Positions 1 through 8,076 of a stretch of 18,030 nt of DNA are shown in pieces. The DNA is from JTS-RE9 sp964649195 (GTDB lineage: Bacteria; Planctomycetota; Phycisphaerae; Phycisphaerales; Phycisphaeraceae), in the NCBI GenBank assembly GCA_964649195.1, contig CAZYPK010000109.1, positions 1-18,030 of the forward strand. The letters run 5' to 3'. The position numbers and the translations under genes were made by a program. The stretch's first letter is position 1. Each line of letters opens with the position of its first letter. Under the pieces are notes generated by a model, which ran no database searches, was not told the origin of the DNA, and worked only from the letters and a program-made list of their open reading frames with translations.

Positions 1-94
1 TGAAATCAGGAAAGCAGGAAAACATGAAATCAACGCGGTCCACACGATATTTCCAGATCGCATTTCCTGCTTTCATGCTTTCCTGATTTCATGG
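1..94. repeat. Octamer-repeat hairpin element downstream of the macroglobulin gene
   Basis: Positions 1-32 read as four degenerate 8-base units (tgaaatca, ggaaagca, ggaaaaca, tgaaatca). Positions 63-94 read as four units of the complementary type (tttcctgc, tttcatgc, tttcctga, tttcatgg). Bases 1-16 pair perfectly with 76-91, so the block can fold into a hairpin across a central unique stretch (33-62). It lies about 35 bases beyond the stop of the minus-strand macroglobulin gene and could act as its terminator, although no clear U-tract is visible. The left boundary is cut by the window edge. It has the same design as the intergenic elements further right but a different sequence. Confidence 0.8.
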
Positions 95-127
95 TTTTAC
101 TTAGGCCCCAGGCCCTGCTGCCGCATT

Positions 128-3100
128 TCACCGGTCGATCATCACCCGCCCCACCGCGCCCATCGCGGCGATGTTGCCGTCGTACATGCTCGACGCCTGC
201 ACCGGCGGCAGCGCGAACCGGCCGGTCGTCGTCACCCGCAGCATGTAGCGGAACACCTGCGGCTCCTTCGTCGCCCCGGCGAAGAGCACCACGCGGTCAT
301 CGAGAAACTCCACGCGCTCGACGACGGCGGATGCTTCGCCCTGATGGGCCGCGCTGGTGGCCAGCCTCGGATTCTCCACCTCCACGCCGCCGGGCAGCGC
401 ATCGACGATGGCGATGTGTTCGATGCGATCGTCTTCGCTGGCTCCGGGAACAGAAGCGGACAGTTCAATCTCCACACGAATCAGGTCGCCGACTTTCAGA
501 AGCATCGGATCGACCGCGTTGCCCTGCCGATCCTTCCAGCGCCGTTCGATGCGCAGGCCGCGCTGATAGGGTGTGATGGCGTCGGCCTTGAGCAGGCCCT
601 GCGTGGTGAGGGTGACGTAAATATCGCCGCGGCCCTGCGAGGTGATGCGAAGCGGACGGCCATCATCCTCCACCTTCACGTGCTTTTCACCGCGATGGTC
701 AAACGCATGACGGTCATCATCGCCGGCGATCAATTCGCCCTTGAAATCAGGCGTTTGTTTCCGCGAAAGCTGATACTTCGACAGCGCGCCGATCGCCGCC
801 GCGTTGTCGAGCGTGCCGCCCCAGGAGCCGCGGGTTCGCCTCGCTTCGATCCGCTGCACCAACGGCACGATCCACTCATGCCCGCGATCGATGTCCAGCA
901 GCGTCGTCAGCAGCGTCGCATCCTGCCGGGTGCGCGATGACAGGACATGCGAAGCGCGGCCGGCGTTCGCGTTCACCGCCGGCGCGCCTTGGGGCAGCAT
1001 GGCCAGGGCGCGGTCGTTGCGGCCGGTTTCGCTCCAGGCGGCGGCGAGATGGGCGCGGCCGGCGAGGTCCAGATCATCGAGTCGCTCGCCGAGCCTGGCG
1101 ATCCAGCCGTGCGGCGCGTGATCCCAGGCGGCAAGCACGTGGCAGATCATCGCGCGAAGGTTGGCATCGACCGGCTCGCGGTCATCTTCGCCATTGAGCT
1201 TCGAGCCGAGGTACTTCGTGAGATCATCAATGAGACGGGCATCAACGCGATGCCCGGCCCGCTGGGCGTACACGAGAAAGAGCGAGGCGTAGGCGGTGCC
1301 CCACGTCGTGGGCTGCGTGGAGCCGGGCCAGTAGGAGAGGCCGCCGCCGCGGGTCTGCATCGACCAGATGCGGGCGATGCCGGAGGCGATGGCTTCGTTG
1401 GCGAACTCGATGCGGACATCATCGGAGGATTCGAGCGCGAGCAGTTGCGGCGCGTGAAGGATCGCCATGAGGCGGCTGGTGGTCTGTTCGAGACAACCGT
1501 AGGGATAATCGAGAAGTTCCTCGACGGCGGGGCGCAGCTCCACCATCGGCCGCCCGCTGATGCTGGCGGTGATGCGCGAGCCGCCCGGCTCGAGCGAAGC
1601 CGTGCGAGGCAGCTCGATGGACTGGCCCGCCTTGATGCGGACGAGATTCGTTTCCACATGCAGCGGCGTGATCGGGCGGATGGTGAACAGCGTTTCACTC
1701 TCGCCGGCGATGGCGCGATCGGCGGCGGAAACGACCTCGCCGCGAATCGCGGCCTTCACCTGCCCCAGACCGGTCGCCTTCGCCTTGAGCCACAGCGTCG
1801 TCGGCTGATCGGCGGCGACGGCCACCACGTCCTGCGTGATGTCGTTCTCCAACACCACCGGCCCTTCGAGCGCGACGGAAAGCTTCGCCTTCACCGGCGA
1901 ACCGGTGGAATTGAACAGCTTCACCGGCACCTCGAAGCGATCGCCCGGCGCCGCGAAACGGGGCCAGTTGGCTTCGACGAGCAGCGGCGAGGTGAGCGTG
2001 ATGTTGTGCCGGCTGCTGCCGTAGCGGTCGCCATCGACCACCACCGCCATGATGCGCATGCGGCCGGTGATGCGCGGCATCTTCATGCGGATCGACAGCG
2101 TGCCATCCTCATTGAGCGGCTCAGCGGCCCGCCAGACCACGGCGGCCTCGCGCTGCTTCATGGGCACGGGGCTGCGGCGAAGGGATTCCTCCTCATCATC
2201 ACCGGCGCCGATGCGCATCATGCCCGATGGCCTTTCGTGATCGGGCAGCAGATCGGCGAACACATCCGCCGTCGATACACCCGGCGCGCGCGGCGCGAAA
2301 AAATGGGCCAGCGGATCGGGCGTCCTGTGATTCGTCGTAAGCAGGATGCCATCATCGACCGCCCAAAGATGAACCATCGCCCTGCTGCCCGGACGCGGAC
2401 GCGCAGCGAGGACGCTGCGGCTATGAAGGGCGGCCTCTGCCTCTGCTCCTGCCGCTGCTCCTGCCTCTGCCCCTGCTCTCACCTGAATAGCGATCTCTTC
2501 GCCGGGCAGCGCGGTTGCCGGGGCGTCGATCTCGAAGGCGGCGGCGTGATTCGCGTGGTCCGTGTCCAATCGAACCATGCCCATCGCCCGGTGCGGCAGC
2601 CATTTGTCGCTTTTGACTTGCAGCGGACGAATCACTGTGGCCACGAGATAAGCCCCGCCGCGCAGCGAGGCGGCAACGGGCAGATCGATCACCGCCGTGT
2701 TCCGCTCCATCGGCAGCACGAACTGCTGCGTCACGCGGTCGGTTTCCACGCTGAGCATCAGCGTGCCGGCAAACGGACTGCGGACGATCACCTTGGCCAT
2801 CGTGCCGGGTTCGTAACTCTCGCGGTCCAGCACCATCTCCACGCGCTCGGGCGAGGTCACCGGCGGCGAGGTCGATTCGCTCGACGTCTCCGCCACATAA
2901 AAGCGGGCCTGCGCCGCGGCGCCGCTGATCTCATCACGAATCGAAACCCGATGATTGCCCGGCTGCGCACACGCGAACGAAAGCCCTTGCATCAGCCCGC
3001 CCCGCCCGATCGCAAAGCGCCGCTCCTTCACAGGCACGATCCGCTCCACCGACTTCCACACCGCGTTGCCATCGACCTGCTCCAGCACCCAGTCGTGCTC

Positions 3101-5596
3101 GATCCGCTCCACGATCATCAACATGCGATCGCTGGCGCCCGGCTCATCGCGGCCGGTCACCAGACAGGCATCAAGAGCCACCGGCACGTTCGTCCGCACC
3201 GTGCGACCGGCGGCCATGCGCAGACCCGCGTGATGACCGATCGTGTCGATGAGCGCCTGCGCGTTCTGCGACACCGATCGCCCGCCAGGCTCGGTCACCG
3301 TGGCGGTGATCTGCGCCTTCCACAAGGCCCCGGCTTCATCACCGGTCAAGGCCAGATCGCTGAGGCGCCGGCCGTGCGCATCAAGCTGCTGCGACAAGGC
3401 GTCGAGCGCCATCCGCCGCCGGGGCTGGCCGGTTTCAAAGGTGAAATCACTGAATCGCTTTGACTCGTGGGCCTGCGATTGCAGCGTTGCGCTGACCGAC
3501 ATCGGCAACTCGGAGGCGGGCTGGCCGAACAGGTAACGGGCGCCGACCTCCACCTGCGGCTTCTCGCCCGGACCGTAACGCATCTGCGTCGGCCTGGCAT
3601 CGACCTCGATGCGAATGGGCACAAACGCTTCGATCAGCGCGCCGGTGGCGGCGATGGCCTTGCCCGATCCCGGCGGCGAAAGTTGAAACTCGTATCGCCC
3701 CAACTGACCGTCGGCAGGCGAGGCGAAATCGACATGGACCATGCCTTGCCCGGTCGCATCCGCCGCGATGGGACGCTCGGCCACGATGCGGCCATCGGGC
3801 CGTTTGACGCGCAGCATCAGCGGCATCGGCGGCGCGACCCGGCCATCAGGCTCGCGCACGATCGCGGTCAGATGCACCATATCGCCCGGACGATAGACCC
3901 CGCGCTCGGTGTAGAGCATCGCATCGTATGTCGCCGGATGGGCGCGGCCGGTTTGCTTCACCTCATCGAGCACCCACTGCCTTCGCTGCGGCTGGATGAA
4001 GTTGAGATCATCGCCAAGCTGGGCCGTGATGAGCCAGACCGGTCCATCGGGGTGCGACGAGGACGCCTTGAGAATGGCGACGCCCTGCTCATCGGTTTCC
4101 GCCTCGGCCAGCGCCTGGTTGCTGTAGGTGATCGCGCGGAGCGAGACGCCGGCCACGGGTTTTGCGGTTTGCAGGGAGGTGATGAAAACGTGATGGCCGC
4201 CGGCCTGTTTCTTGGCGGTGATGGCCAGGTCGCTGATGGTGACGGTGGAGGAATCGCTGAGCCAGTAGGGTTTTTTGGCGCGGGCGTGGATGTGATAGAC
4301 GCCCGGACCGGCGCCGTTTTTGTCGAGCAGTTGCCGCAGGTCGATGGCGACATCGACAGGCTGATTGCGATTGCTTTTCAAGGTGATGAGGCGTTCGACG
4401 ATCCGGCGCGAGGTGGCCTCTTCATCTTCGCCGCGCAGGTGGGGCACGAGGTTGTTGGCGTGCAGCCGGGTGGCACCGAGGGTGAAGCCTTCGATGTTGC
4501 AGGTCTTGAGGTCGAGCGTCAGGTTGCCATGAGGCGAGAGGATGCCGCGCGAGTCGGGCAGGCGAAGCACGGGATCGCGGTCGGGCACCTCGATGGTCAA
4601 CGATTGCGGCGAACCCAGCGGCTCGCCCTTGTGCGAAAGCAGGTTGGCGTTGGCGGTGATCCGGTAGCGCGTGCCGCTGATGAAGGAGCCCGAGAGTGCG
4701 AGGAAGTCGCCGTTTTTCGCGTTGAAAACGGTCAGGTCATCGACCTTGGGCGACACGGTGACAGCGCTCGCGGGCAGCGGCTTGTCGGTGGCGATGCGAC
4801 GGGTGAACCAGAGGTTGATGGTCCGCGCGGCCTCGCCGCCGCTGTTGCGAAGGTCGGCGTTCCTCAGTTTGAATCGGGGATGAATGACCAGATCGCGCAC
4901 CGCCGGCTTGCCCATCGCCAGCGTGCCGCCGTCGCCGATCATCTCGGCCGCGATGATCAGTTGCACCCCCTGCGTGTCGCGCGGCCTGGTGAATCGCACG
5001 AGCATCTTCGCCGCCGGGGTCTGCGTCAGACATTGCACCACGACGGCGGAGCGGGCCCGGCTTGACTTCACCTTCACATGCCTGACCACATCCTCGCTTC
5101 GCACCGGCTGGTTGAAGTGAAGCTCGACCGTCGCATGTTCATCATCGCTGCTCATCACCTGCGCATCGAGCAGCGCCAACCCGCCGGTGCGAAGGGTGAA
5201 CTGCGCATCGCCCACCACGCGACGGCCAAGCTGCGTCTCGATGTCATCGGCCGGCCTGATGGTGAACTCGCGCCCGGCAGGCAGCTTGGACTCGAGCATG
5301 TAAACAAGCTGGTCCGGCTGCTCCCAGCGCCAGTGACCGGCCGGCGGCGCAGGCTCGATCACGTAAGGCGAATGCTCCAGCCTGGCGTTGCACTGATCGA
5401 TGCGCATCACCGGCTCATCGAACCGCAGCACGATCCGATCCGAATCATCGGCCGCCTGCTGCGGCGAGAAGGAAAGCAGCCTCAGCCCCGGCAGCGGACG
5501 CGACAGCATCTCCCACCGAATGAGCAGCAGGCCCGACACATTGACCAGAAGAATGATTGCAATGACCGCCCAAAAACGACGTGAAATCCCACCCAT
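128..5596 (-). CDS. Membrane-anchored alpha-2-macroglobulin family protein (YfaS-like)
   Basis: This 1822-residue protein is longer than E. coli YfaS (about 1530). Bacterial macroglobulins are thought to trap invading proteases in the periplasm through a reactive thioester. Residues about 6-28 form one hydrophobic segment after two arginines, so the protein is probably a membrane-tethered periplasmic protein rather than a lipoprotein (no lipobox seen). An MG2-type domain begins near residue 560 (LYTERGVYRPGD). The central A2M domain lies around 1150-1240. The thioester motif is PYGCLEQTTSR with Cys1368 and Gln1371, the CLEQ form typical of bacterial members. A C-terminal receptor-like domain lies around 1640-1810. 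The start has a good ribosome site, AGGGAG about 10 bases upstream. Residues about 1038-1068 are an odd linker: a Gly/Ala/Glu run followed by a peptide encoded by palindromic module A. The pbpC partner known from E. coli is not in the window, but could lie left of position 1. Confidence 0.93.
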   Translation of the reverse strand: MGGISRRFWAVIAIILLVNVSGLLLIRWEMLSRPLPGLRLLSFSPQQAADDSDRIVLRFDEPVMRIDQCNARLEHSPYVIEPAPPAGHWRWEQPDQLVYMLESKLPAGREFTIRPADDIETQLGRRVVGDAQFTLRTGGLALLDAQVMSSDDEHATVELHFNQPVRSEDVVRHVKVKSSRARSAVVVQCLTQTPAAKMLVRFTRPRDTQGVQLIIAAEMIGDGGTLAMGKPAVRDLVIHPRFKLRNADLRNSGGEAARTINLWFTRRIATDKPLPASAVTVSPKVDDLTVFNAKNGDFLALSGSFISGTRYRITANANLLSHKGEPLGSPQSLTIEVPDRDPVLRLPDSRGILSPHGNLTLDLKTCNIEGFTLGATRLHANNLVPHLRGEDEEATSRRIVERLITLKSNRNQPVDVAIDLRQLLDKNGAGPGVYHIHARAKKPYWLSDSSTVTISDLAITAKKQAGGHHVFITSLQTAKPVAGVSLRAITYSNQALAEAETDEQGVAILKASSSHPDGPVWLITAQLGDDLNFIQPQRRQWVLDEVKQTGRAHPATYDAMLYTERGVYRPGDMVHLTAIVREPDGRVAPPMPLMLRVKRPDGRIVAERPIAADATGQGMVHVDFASPADGQLGRYEFQLSPPGSGKAIAATGALIEAFVPIRIEVDARPTQMRYGPGEKPQVEVGARYLFGQPASELPMSVSATLQSQAHESKRFSDFTFETGQPRRRMALDALSQQLDAHGRRLSDLALTGDEAGALWKAQITATVTEPGGRSVSQNAQALIDTIGHHAGLRMAAGRTVRTNVPVALDACLVTGRDEPGASDRMLMIVERIEHDWVLEQVDGNAVWKSVERIVPVKERRFAIGRGGLMQGLSFACAQPGNHRVSIRDEISGAAAQARFYVAETSSESTSPPVTSPERVEMVLDRESYEPGTMAKVIVRSPFAGTLMLSVETDRVTQQFVLPMERNTAVIDLPVAASLRGGAYLVATVIRPLQVKSDKWLPHRAMGMVRLDTDHANHAAAFEIDAPATALPGEEIAIQVRAGAEAGAAAGAEAEAALHSRSVLAARPRPGSRAMVHLWAVDDGILLTTNHRTPDPLAHFFAPRAPGVSTADVFADLLPDHERPSGMMRIGAGDDEEESLRRSPVPMKQREAAVVWRAAEPLNEDGTLSIRMKMPRITGRMRIMAVVVDGDRYGSSRHNITLTSPLLVEANWPRFAAPGDRFEVPVKLFNSTGSPVKAKLSVALEGPVVLENDITQDVVAVAADQPTTLWLKAKATGLGQVKAAIRGEVVSAADRAIAGESETLFTIRPITPLHVETNLVRIKAGQSIELPRTASLEPGGSRITASISGRPMVELRPAVEELLDYPYGCLEQTTSRLMAILHAPQLLALESSDDVRIEFANEAIASGIARIWSMQTRGGGLSYWPGSTQPTTWGTAYASLFLVYAQRAGHRVDARLIDDLTKYLGSKLNGEDDREPVDANLRAMICHVLAAWDHAPHGWIARLGERLDDLDLAGRAHLAAAWSETGRNDRALAMLPQGAPAVNANAGRASHVLSSRTRQDATLLTTLLDIDRGHEWIVPLVQRIEARRTRGSWGGTLDNAAAIGALSKYQLSRKQTPDFKGELIAGDDDRHAFDHRGEKHVKVEDDGRPLRITSQGRGDIYVTLTTQGLLKADAITPYQRGLRIERRWKDRQGNAVDPMLLKVGDLIRVEIELSASVPGASEDDRIEHIAIVDALPGGVEVENPRLATSAAHQGEASAVVERVEFLDDRVVLFAGATKEPQVFRYMLRVTTTGRFALPPVQASSMYDGNIAAMGAVGRVMIDR
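2395..2423 (-). repeat. Palindromic module A inside the macroglobulin gene
   Basis: These 29 bases match the right-hand copy of intergenic module A at 13915-13943 with one mismatch. The core cgcagcgaggacgctgcg is a 7-bp stem around agga. Read on the coding strand, the module is in frame and encodes about residues 1058-1068 (HSRSVLAARPR), just before the conserved segment MVHLWAVDDG. It is therefore a repeat inserted in or recruited into coding sequence, comparable in principle to the in-frame palindromic elements known in Rickettsia. Confidence 0.85.
2433..2485. repeat. Module D hexamer-like repeats in the macroglobulin gene
   Basis: Degenerate units of the type cctgct/cctctg run next to module A and encode a low-complexity Gly/Ala/Glu linker (AGAEAGAAAGAEAEAA). 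Close relatives of these units occur between genes at 9276-9300 and inside dnaA at 10043-10090. The linker lies between domains, where length changes are tolerated. Confidence 0.7.
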
Positions 5597-5674
5597 GATT
5601 GTTCACTCCCTTGAACGTGTTCGCCATCCCTGGCATCGCGGCGGCCTGCCCGCACAAGCCGCAACCCGGTCACA

Positions 5675-5702
5675 ATCGTATCCTGCCGCAGCCGACTCGC
5701 AA
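5675..5702 (-). promoter_or_regulatory. Candidate promoter of the macroglobulin gene
   Basis: On the minus strand TTGCGA (5702-5697) is followed after 16 bases by TACGAT (5680-5675), a plausible sigma-70-like pair. The implied leader is about 70 bases, ending in the AGGGAG ribosome site. The 140-base gap to the upstream phosphodiesterase gene would also allow read-through, so this promoter is a guess from sequence alone. Confidence 0.3.
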
Positions 5703-5736
5703 GGGGGATTTTTCTTGAATTATTTTCGACGCCGCT

Positions 5737-6744
5737 TCATTTGGGCTTGGGTTCCAAAGCCTGCTGAACCGCTTTGCCTTCGATGCCATCGTCGGAGGTG
5801 TATTTGATGCCCAGGTGGGCGGCGACGGTGGCGAAGGTGTCCATGGTGCTGACGACCAGCGAGGTGTGCTGGGTGAGGTCGTATCCTTTTCGGATGCCGG
5901 GGCCGTGGGCGATCCAGGGGATGTGCAGGCCGCGCGGGTCTTTGCCGTGGTGTCCCTTGCCCAGGCCGCCGTGATCGGCGGAAATGATGATGAGGGTGTC
6001 ATTGAAAACCTTCGCGTCGCGCAGGGCCTGCAACACGGTCCCCAGTGCCTTGTCCGCCGCGCCGATCGTGTCCAGTTGTTCGGGCGTTCCCCATCCCTTG
6101 GCGTGGCCCACCGAATCGACGCGCGGGAAGTGCACCACCATCACCTGCGGCTTGTATTCCCGTATCACCTGCGAAGCCTGCCGGGCGACCCAGGCGTCAT
6201 CATGCTGCCTGTCGTAGGCGGTCAGCCCGTATTCATCGCGCACCGCCGCCGGAGCGCCTGCCGCCGGCCGCTTGGGCGGTTCGGGCAGCACCAGATGATC
6301 GACGCTGTTCCCCCTTGCCAGGGCGACGAACTTGTATTTGCCCGCGACCATGCCGGTGGTGTAACCGGCATCCTTGGCCCATTCGAAAAGCGTGGGCACA
6401 TGGGGATGGTCGTAGCGGCGCTTGCGAATGGGCACATCATCATTCCAGAACACCCCATGCCGTTCCAGCGGCACGCCGGTGAGCATGGAGGTGTGGGAGG
6501 GCAGCGTGATGCCGACGGTCAGGGTCTGGGCCCACATGGTGTAGGCGCCGCCTTTCATCAGGGATCGCAGATTGGGCGCATCGGCCAGCAAAGCGAGATC
6601 GGGACGCAGGCCGTCGATGCTCACCACCATCGCCCGCTTGGCGGGCCTGACCGGTTCATCCGCCATCGCCGAGAGCGAATGCAGGGAAAGGCCGCATGTG
6701 ATCAAAGCCAGAGTGAAGGCTCGGCGAAACATGGTGAAACTCAT
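5737..6744 (-). CDS. Secreted type I phosphodiesterase / nucleotide pyrophosphatase (alkaline phosphatase superfamily)
   Basis: This 335-residue protein hydrolyses phosphodiester or phosphomonoester bonds with two metal ions; the exact substrate cannot be read from sequence. The start at 6744 is chosen because GGAG lies 8 bases upstream and a signal peptide follows at once (MSFTMFRRAFTLALITCG, predicted cleavage near SAMA|DE). A longer frame to 6807 would bury that signal. Superfamily motifs appear in order: VSIDGLRPD (first metal Asp), GITLPSHTSMLTG with the presumed nucleophile Thr before LPSH, RVDSVGHAKGWG (metal Asp and His), ISADHGG (metal Asp and His), and a late RGLHIPW His. The length suits the bacterial periplasmic family. 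The macroglobulin gene follows 140 bases downstream on the same strand, so co-transcription is possible, but no functional link is known to me. Confidence 0.9.
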   Translation of the reverse strand: MSFTMFRRAFTLALITCGLSLHSLSAMADEPVRPAKRAMVVSIDGLRPDLALLADAPNLRSLMKGGAYTMWAQTLTVGITLPSHTSMLTGVPLERHGVFWNDDVPIRKRRYDHPHVPTLFEWAKDAGYTTGMVAGKYKFVALARGNSVDHLVLPEPPKRPAAGAPAAVRDEYGLTAYDRQHDDAWVARQASQVIREYKPQVMVVHFPRVDSVGHAKGWGTPEQLDTIGAADKALGTVLQALRDAKVFNDTLIIISADHGGLGKGHHGKDPRGLHIPWIAHGPGIRKGYDLTQHTSLVVSTMDTFATVAAHLGIKYTSDDGIEGKAVQQALEPKPK

Positions 6745-6793
6745 TTCGACACTCCAAAGGTGAAAACGAACGGGTGCGGGTGCGGTGCGATCA

Positions 6794-6799
6794 ATCGTA
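6794..6799 (-). promoter_or_regulatory. Candidate extended -10 box of the phosphodiesterase gene
   Basis: The minus strand reads TGCTACGAT, an extended -10 type sequence (TGn then TACGAT), about 50 bases before the start at 6744. No convincing -35 is seen at the right distance (GCGGTA). The same TACGAT hexamer precedes the macroglobulin gene. Confidence 0.3.
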
Positions 6800-6846
6800 G
6801 CATACATCTTCCGGGTTACCGCCCCCGGCAGACAGGGGACATTGGA

Positions 6847-6876
6847 GCCGCAGCGTCCTCGCTGCGCGTCTGCGGG
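6847..6876 (+). repeat. Module A palindromic repeat, copy upstream of the esterase
   Basis: This 30-base GC-rich unit starts gccgcagcgtcctcgctgcg. It contains a 7-bp stem (cgcagcg/cgctgcg) and a competing outer pairing (ccgcag/ctgcgg). It is the exact reverse complement of 7991-8020, and its core recurs at 13817-13845, 13915-13943 and, with one mismatch, 2395-2423. Confidence 0.9.
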
Positions 6877-6888
6877 ACAGTAAAGGCA

Positions 6889-7000
6889 ATTGGTTATTAT
6901 TTATTGGTGATTGCTTATTTCTTATTTGAAGGGACGGCGGACCGTGGCGAAGGCTGCTCCCCAATAAGCAATAAGCAATCACCAATAAATAATAACCAAT
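6889..7000. repeat. Element B, copy 1: AT-rich inverted repeat with perfect 31-bp arms
   Basis: Left arm 6889-6919 and right arm 6970-7000 are exact reverse complements, separated by 50 bases. The arms are built of 7-base units (ggttatt, atttatt, ggtgatt, gcttatt, tcttatt). The loop carries a GC-rich segment (gaagggacggcgg...) that recurs in opposite orientation in copy 2 (7909-7949) with about one substitution and small length differences. The element fills most of the gap between the divergent phosphodiesterase and esterase genes. No open frame in it looks real. Confidence 0.93.
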
Positions 7001-7028
7001 GTCCCCTGTCCCCTGTTTCCTGTTCCCG
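7001..7028. repeat. Module C heptamers (gtcccct type)
   Basis: Units of about 7 bases (gtcccct, gtcccct, gtttcct, gttccc) follow element B directly. Related blocks lie at 7844-7868 (opposite strand), 8031-8060 and 13849-13867 (opposite strand). Module C accompanies B or A in every copy, so the three form one composite repeat. Confidence 0.75.
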
Positions 7029-7106
7029 CTGCACTTATCCCGAACTCAGGTCATATGCTTTTACCTTGGGTGCTACCATGTCTTCATTCCTGCTGGAGGC
7101 TTCCGC

Positions 7107-7838
7107 ATGATCGTTTCCACTCGACCGTTTTTCCTTGCCGTCTCGATGTTCGTTCTTTCGCTGCCCGCCGACGCCGATGCTTCGGCTGATCAGAAAGCCC
7201 ACACCTTCACTCACACGATCGACAACACCGAGCATTCGCTGGGCTACCTGCTTTACCTGCCCAAGGGATTCGAGGCCGAGAAGGATCGGAAGTGGCCCGT
7301 GCTGCTCTTCCTCCACGGCTCAGGCGAACGCGGCAGCGATGTCAATCTCGTCAAGAAACATGGGCCGCCCAAGATCGTCGCCAACGGCAAGGACCTGCCC
7401 TTCATCATCATCTCGCCCCAGTGCCCCAGGGATCAGCGCTGGAACCCCGACCTGCTGGCGGCGCTCATTGACGACGTGGTGAAAAACCATCGCGGCGATG
7501 CGGACAGAATCTGTTGCACCGGCCTGAGCATGGGGGGATTCGGCACCTGGGACCTGTGTACGAAACACCCCGACAAGTTTGCCGCGGCGGTCCCCATCTG
7601 CGGCGGCGGCAACCCGGCCAGCGCCGGCAAAATGAAGACGATTCCCACCTGGGTTTTTCACGGCGACAAGGACACCGCCGTGAAACTCGAAGCATCACAG
7701 AAAATGGTCGATGCCCTCAAGGCCGCCGGCGGCGAGGTCGAGTTCACCATCTACCCCGGCGTGGGACACGATTCCTGGACGCAGACCTACGACAATCCAA
7801 AGCTGTACGAATGGCTGCTGAAGCAGAAGCGGAAATGA
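7107..7838 (+). CDS. Secreted alpha/beta-hydrolase (esterase / prolyl-oligopeptidase-like)
   Basis: This 243-residue exported hydrolase probably cleaves carboxylic esters; the substrate is unknown. The start at 7107 is fixed by GGAGG 7 bases upstream and by the signal peptide that follows (MIVSTRPFFLAVSMFVLSL, cleavage near ADADA|SA). The frame stays open back to 6999, but that would translate repeat DNA. Fold motifs are LLFLHGSGERG (oxyanion-hole region), nucleophile elbow GLSMGGFG with Ser141, HGDKD with Asp189 as the likely acid, and GVGHDSW with His221. The overall pattern resembles the small planctomycete and Bacteroidetes prolyl-oligopeptidase-type or PHB-depolymerase-like esterases. 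The gene is bracketed by inverted copies of the A-B-C composite repeat, an unusual setting for a single gene. It has no operon partner. Confidence 0.9.
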   Translation: MIVSTRPFFLAVSMFVLSLPADADASADQKAHTFTHTIDNTEHSLGYLLYLPKGFEAEKDRKWPVLLFLHGSGERGSDVNLVKKHGPPKIVANGKDLPFIIISPQCPRDQRWNPDLLAALIDDVVKNHRGDADRICCTGLSMGGFGTWDLCTKHPDKFAAAVPICGGGNPASAGKMKTIPTWVFHGDKDTAVKLEASQKMVDALKAAGGEVEFTIYPGVGHDSWTQTYDNPKLYEWLLKQKRK

Positions 7839-7843
7839 GAGAT

Positions 7844-7868
7844 CAGGGGACAGGGAACAGGAGACAGT
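7844..7868 (-). repeat. Module C heptamers after the esterase
   Basis: Units caggggacagggaacaggag lie 6 bases after the esterase stop. They are the reverse complement of the type at 7001-7028 and begin the right-hand composite repeat. Confidence 0.7.
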
Positions 7869-7875
7869 AAAGGCA

Positions 7876-7982
7876 AATTGGTTATTATTTATTGGTGATT
7901 GCTTATTTGGGGAGCAGCCTTCGCCACTGTCCGCCGTCCCTTCAATAAGAAATAAGCAATCACCAATAAATAATAACCAATT
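7876..7982. repeat. Element B, copy 2: inverted repeat with perfect 33-bp arms
   Basis: Arms 7876-7908 and 7950-7982 are exact reverse complements around a 41-base loop. The loop is the reverse complement of that in copy 1 apart from about one substitution and small indels, so the two copies face each other across the esterase gene. The same heptamer make-up is seen. It lies between the esterase and fmt and could terminate esterase transcription as a stable hairpin, although the stem is AT-rich. Confidence 0.93.
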
Positions 7983-7990
7983 GCCTTTTG

Positions 7991-8020
7991 CCCGCAGACG
8001 CGCAGCGAGGACGCTGCGGC
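7991..8020 (-). repeat. Module A palindromic repeat, copy upstream of fmt
   Basis: This unit is an exact reverse complement of 6847-6876 over 30 bases. Together with element B copy 2 it forms a mirror image of the block upstream of the esterase. It is followed by module C heptamers at 8031-8060. Confidence 0.9.
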
Positions 8021-8030
8021 TACGAATTTT

Positions 8031-8060
8031 GTCTCCTGTCCCCTGCCCCCTGTCTCCTCT
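8031..8060. repeat. Module C heptamers upstream of fmt
   Basis: Units of the type gtctcct, gtcccct, gccccct, gtctcct lie directly before the fmt promoter region. The block is pyrimidine-rich on the coding strand. Confidence 0.7.
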
Positions 8061-8076
8061 TATCCCGCACTCATGT

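Noticed and set aside
947..3463. 838-codon plus-strand open frame opposite the macroglobulin gene
   Set aside because: It is antisense to a well-supported gene and its translation is Arg/His/Gly-rich with no family pattern. GC-rich codon use keeps the opposite frame open.
3467..5065. 532-codon plus-strand open frame opposite the macroglobulin gene
   Set aside because: Same antisense shadow effect. No motifs, signal or ribosome site.
5815..7110. 431-codon plus-strand open frame opposite the phosphodiesterase
   Set aside because: It is antisense to a gene with a clear motif set and runs on through element B.
6847..8020. Insertion sequence or composite transposon
   Set aside because: No transposase or recombinase frame is present and no target-site duplication could be seen at the outer ends, so only the repeats are annotated.
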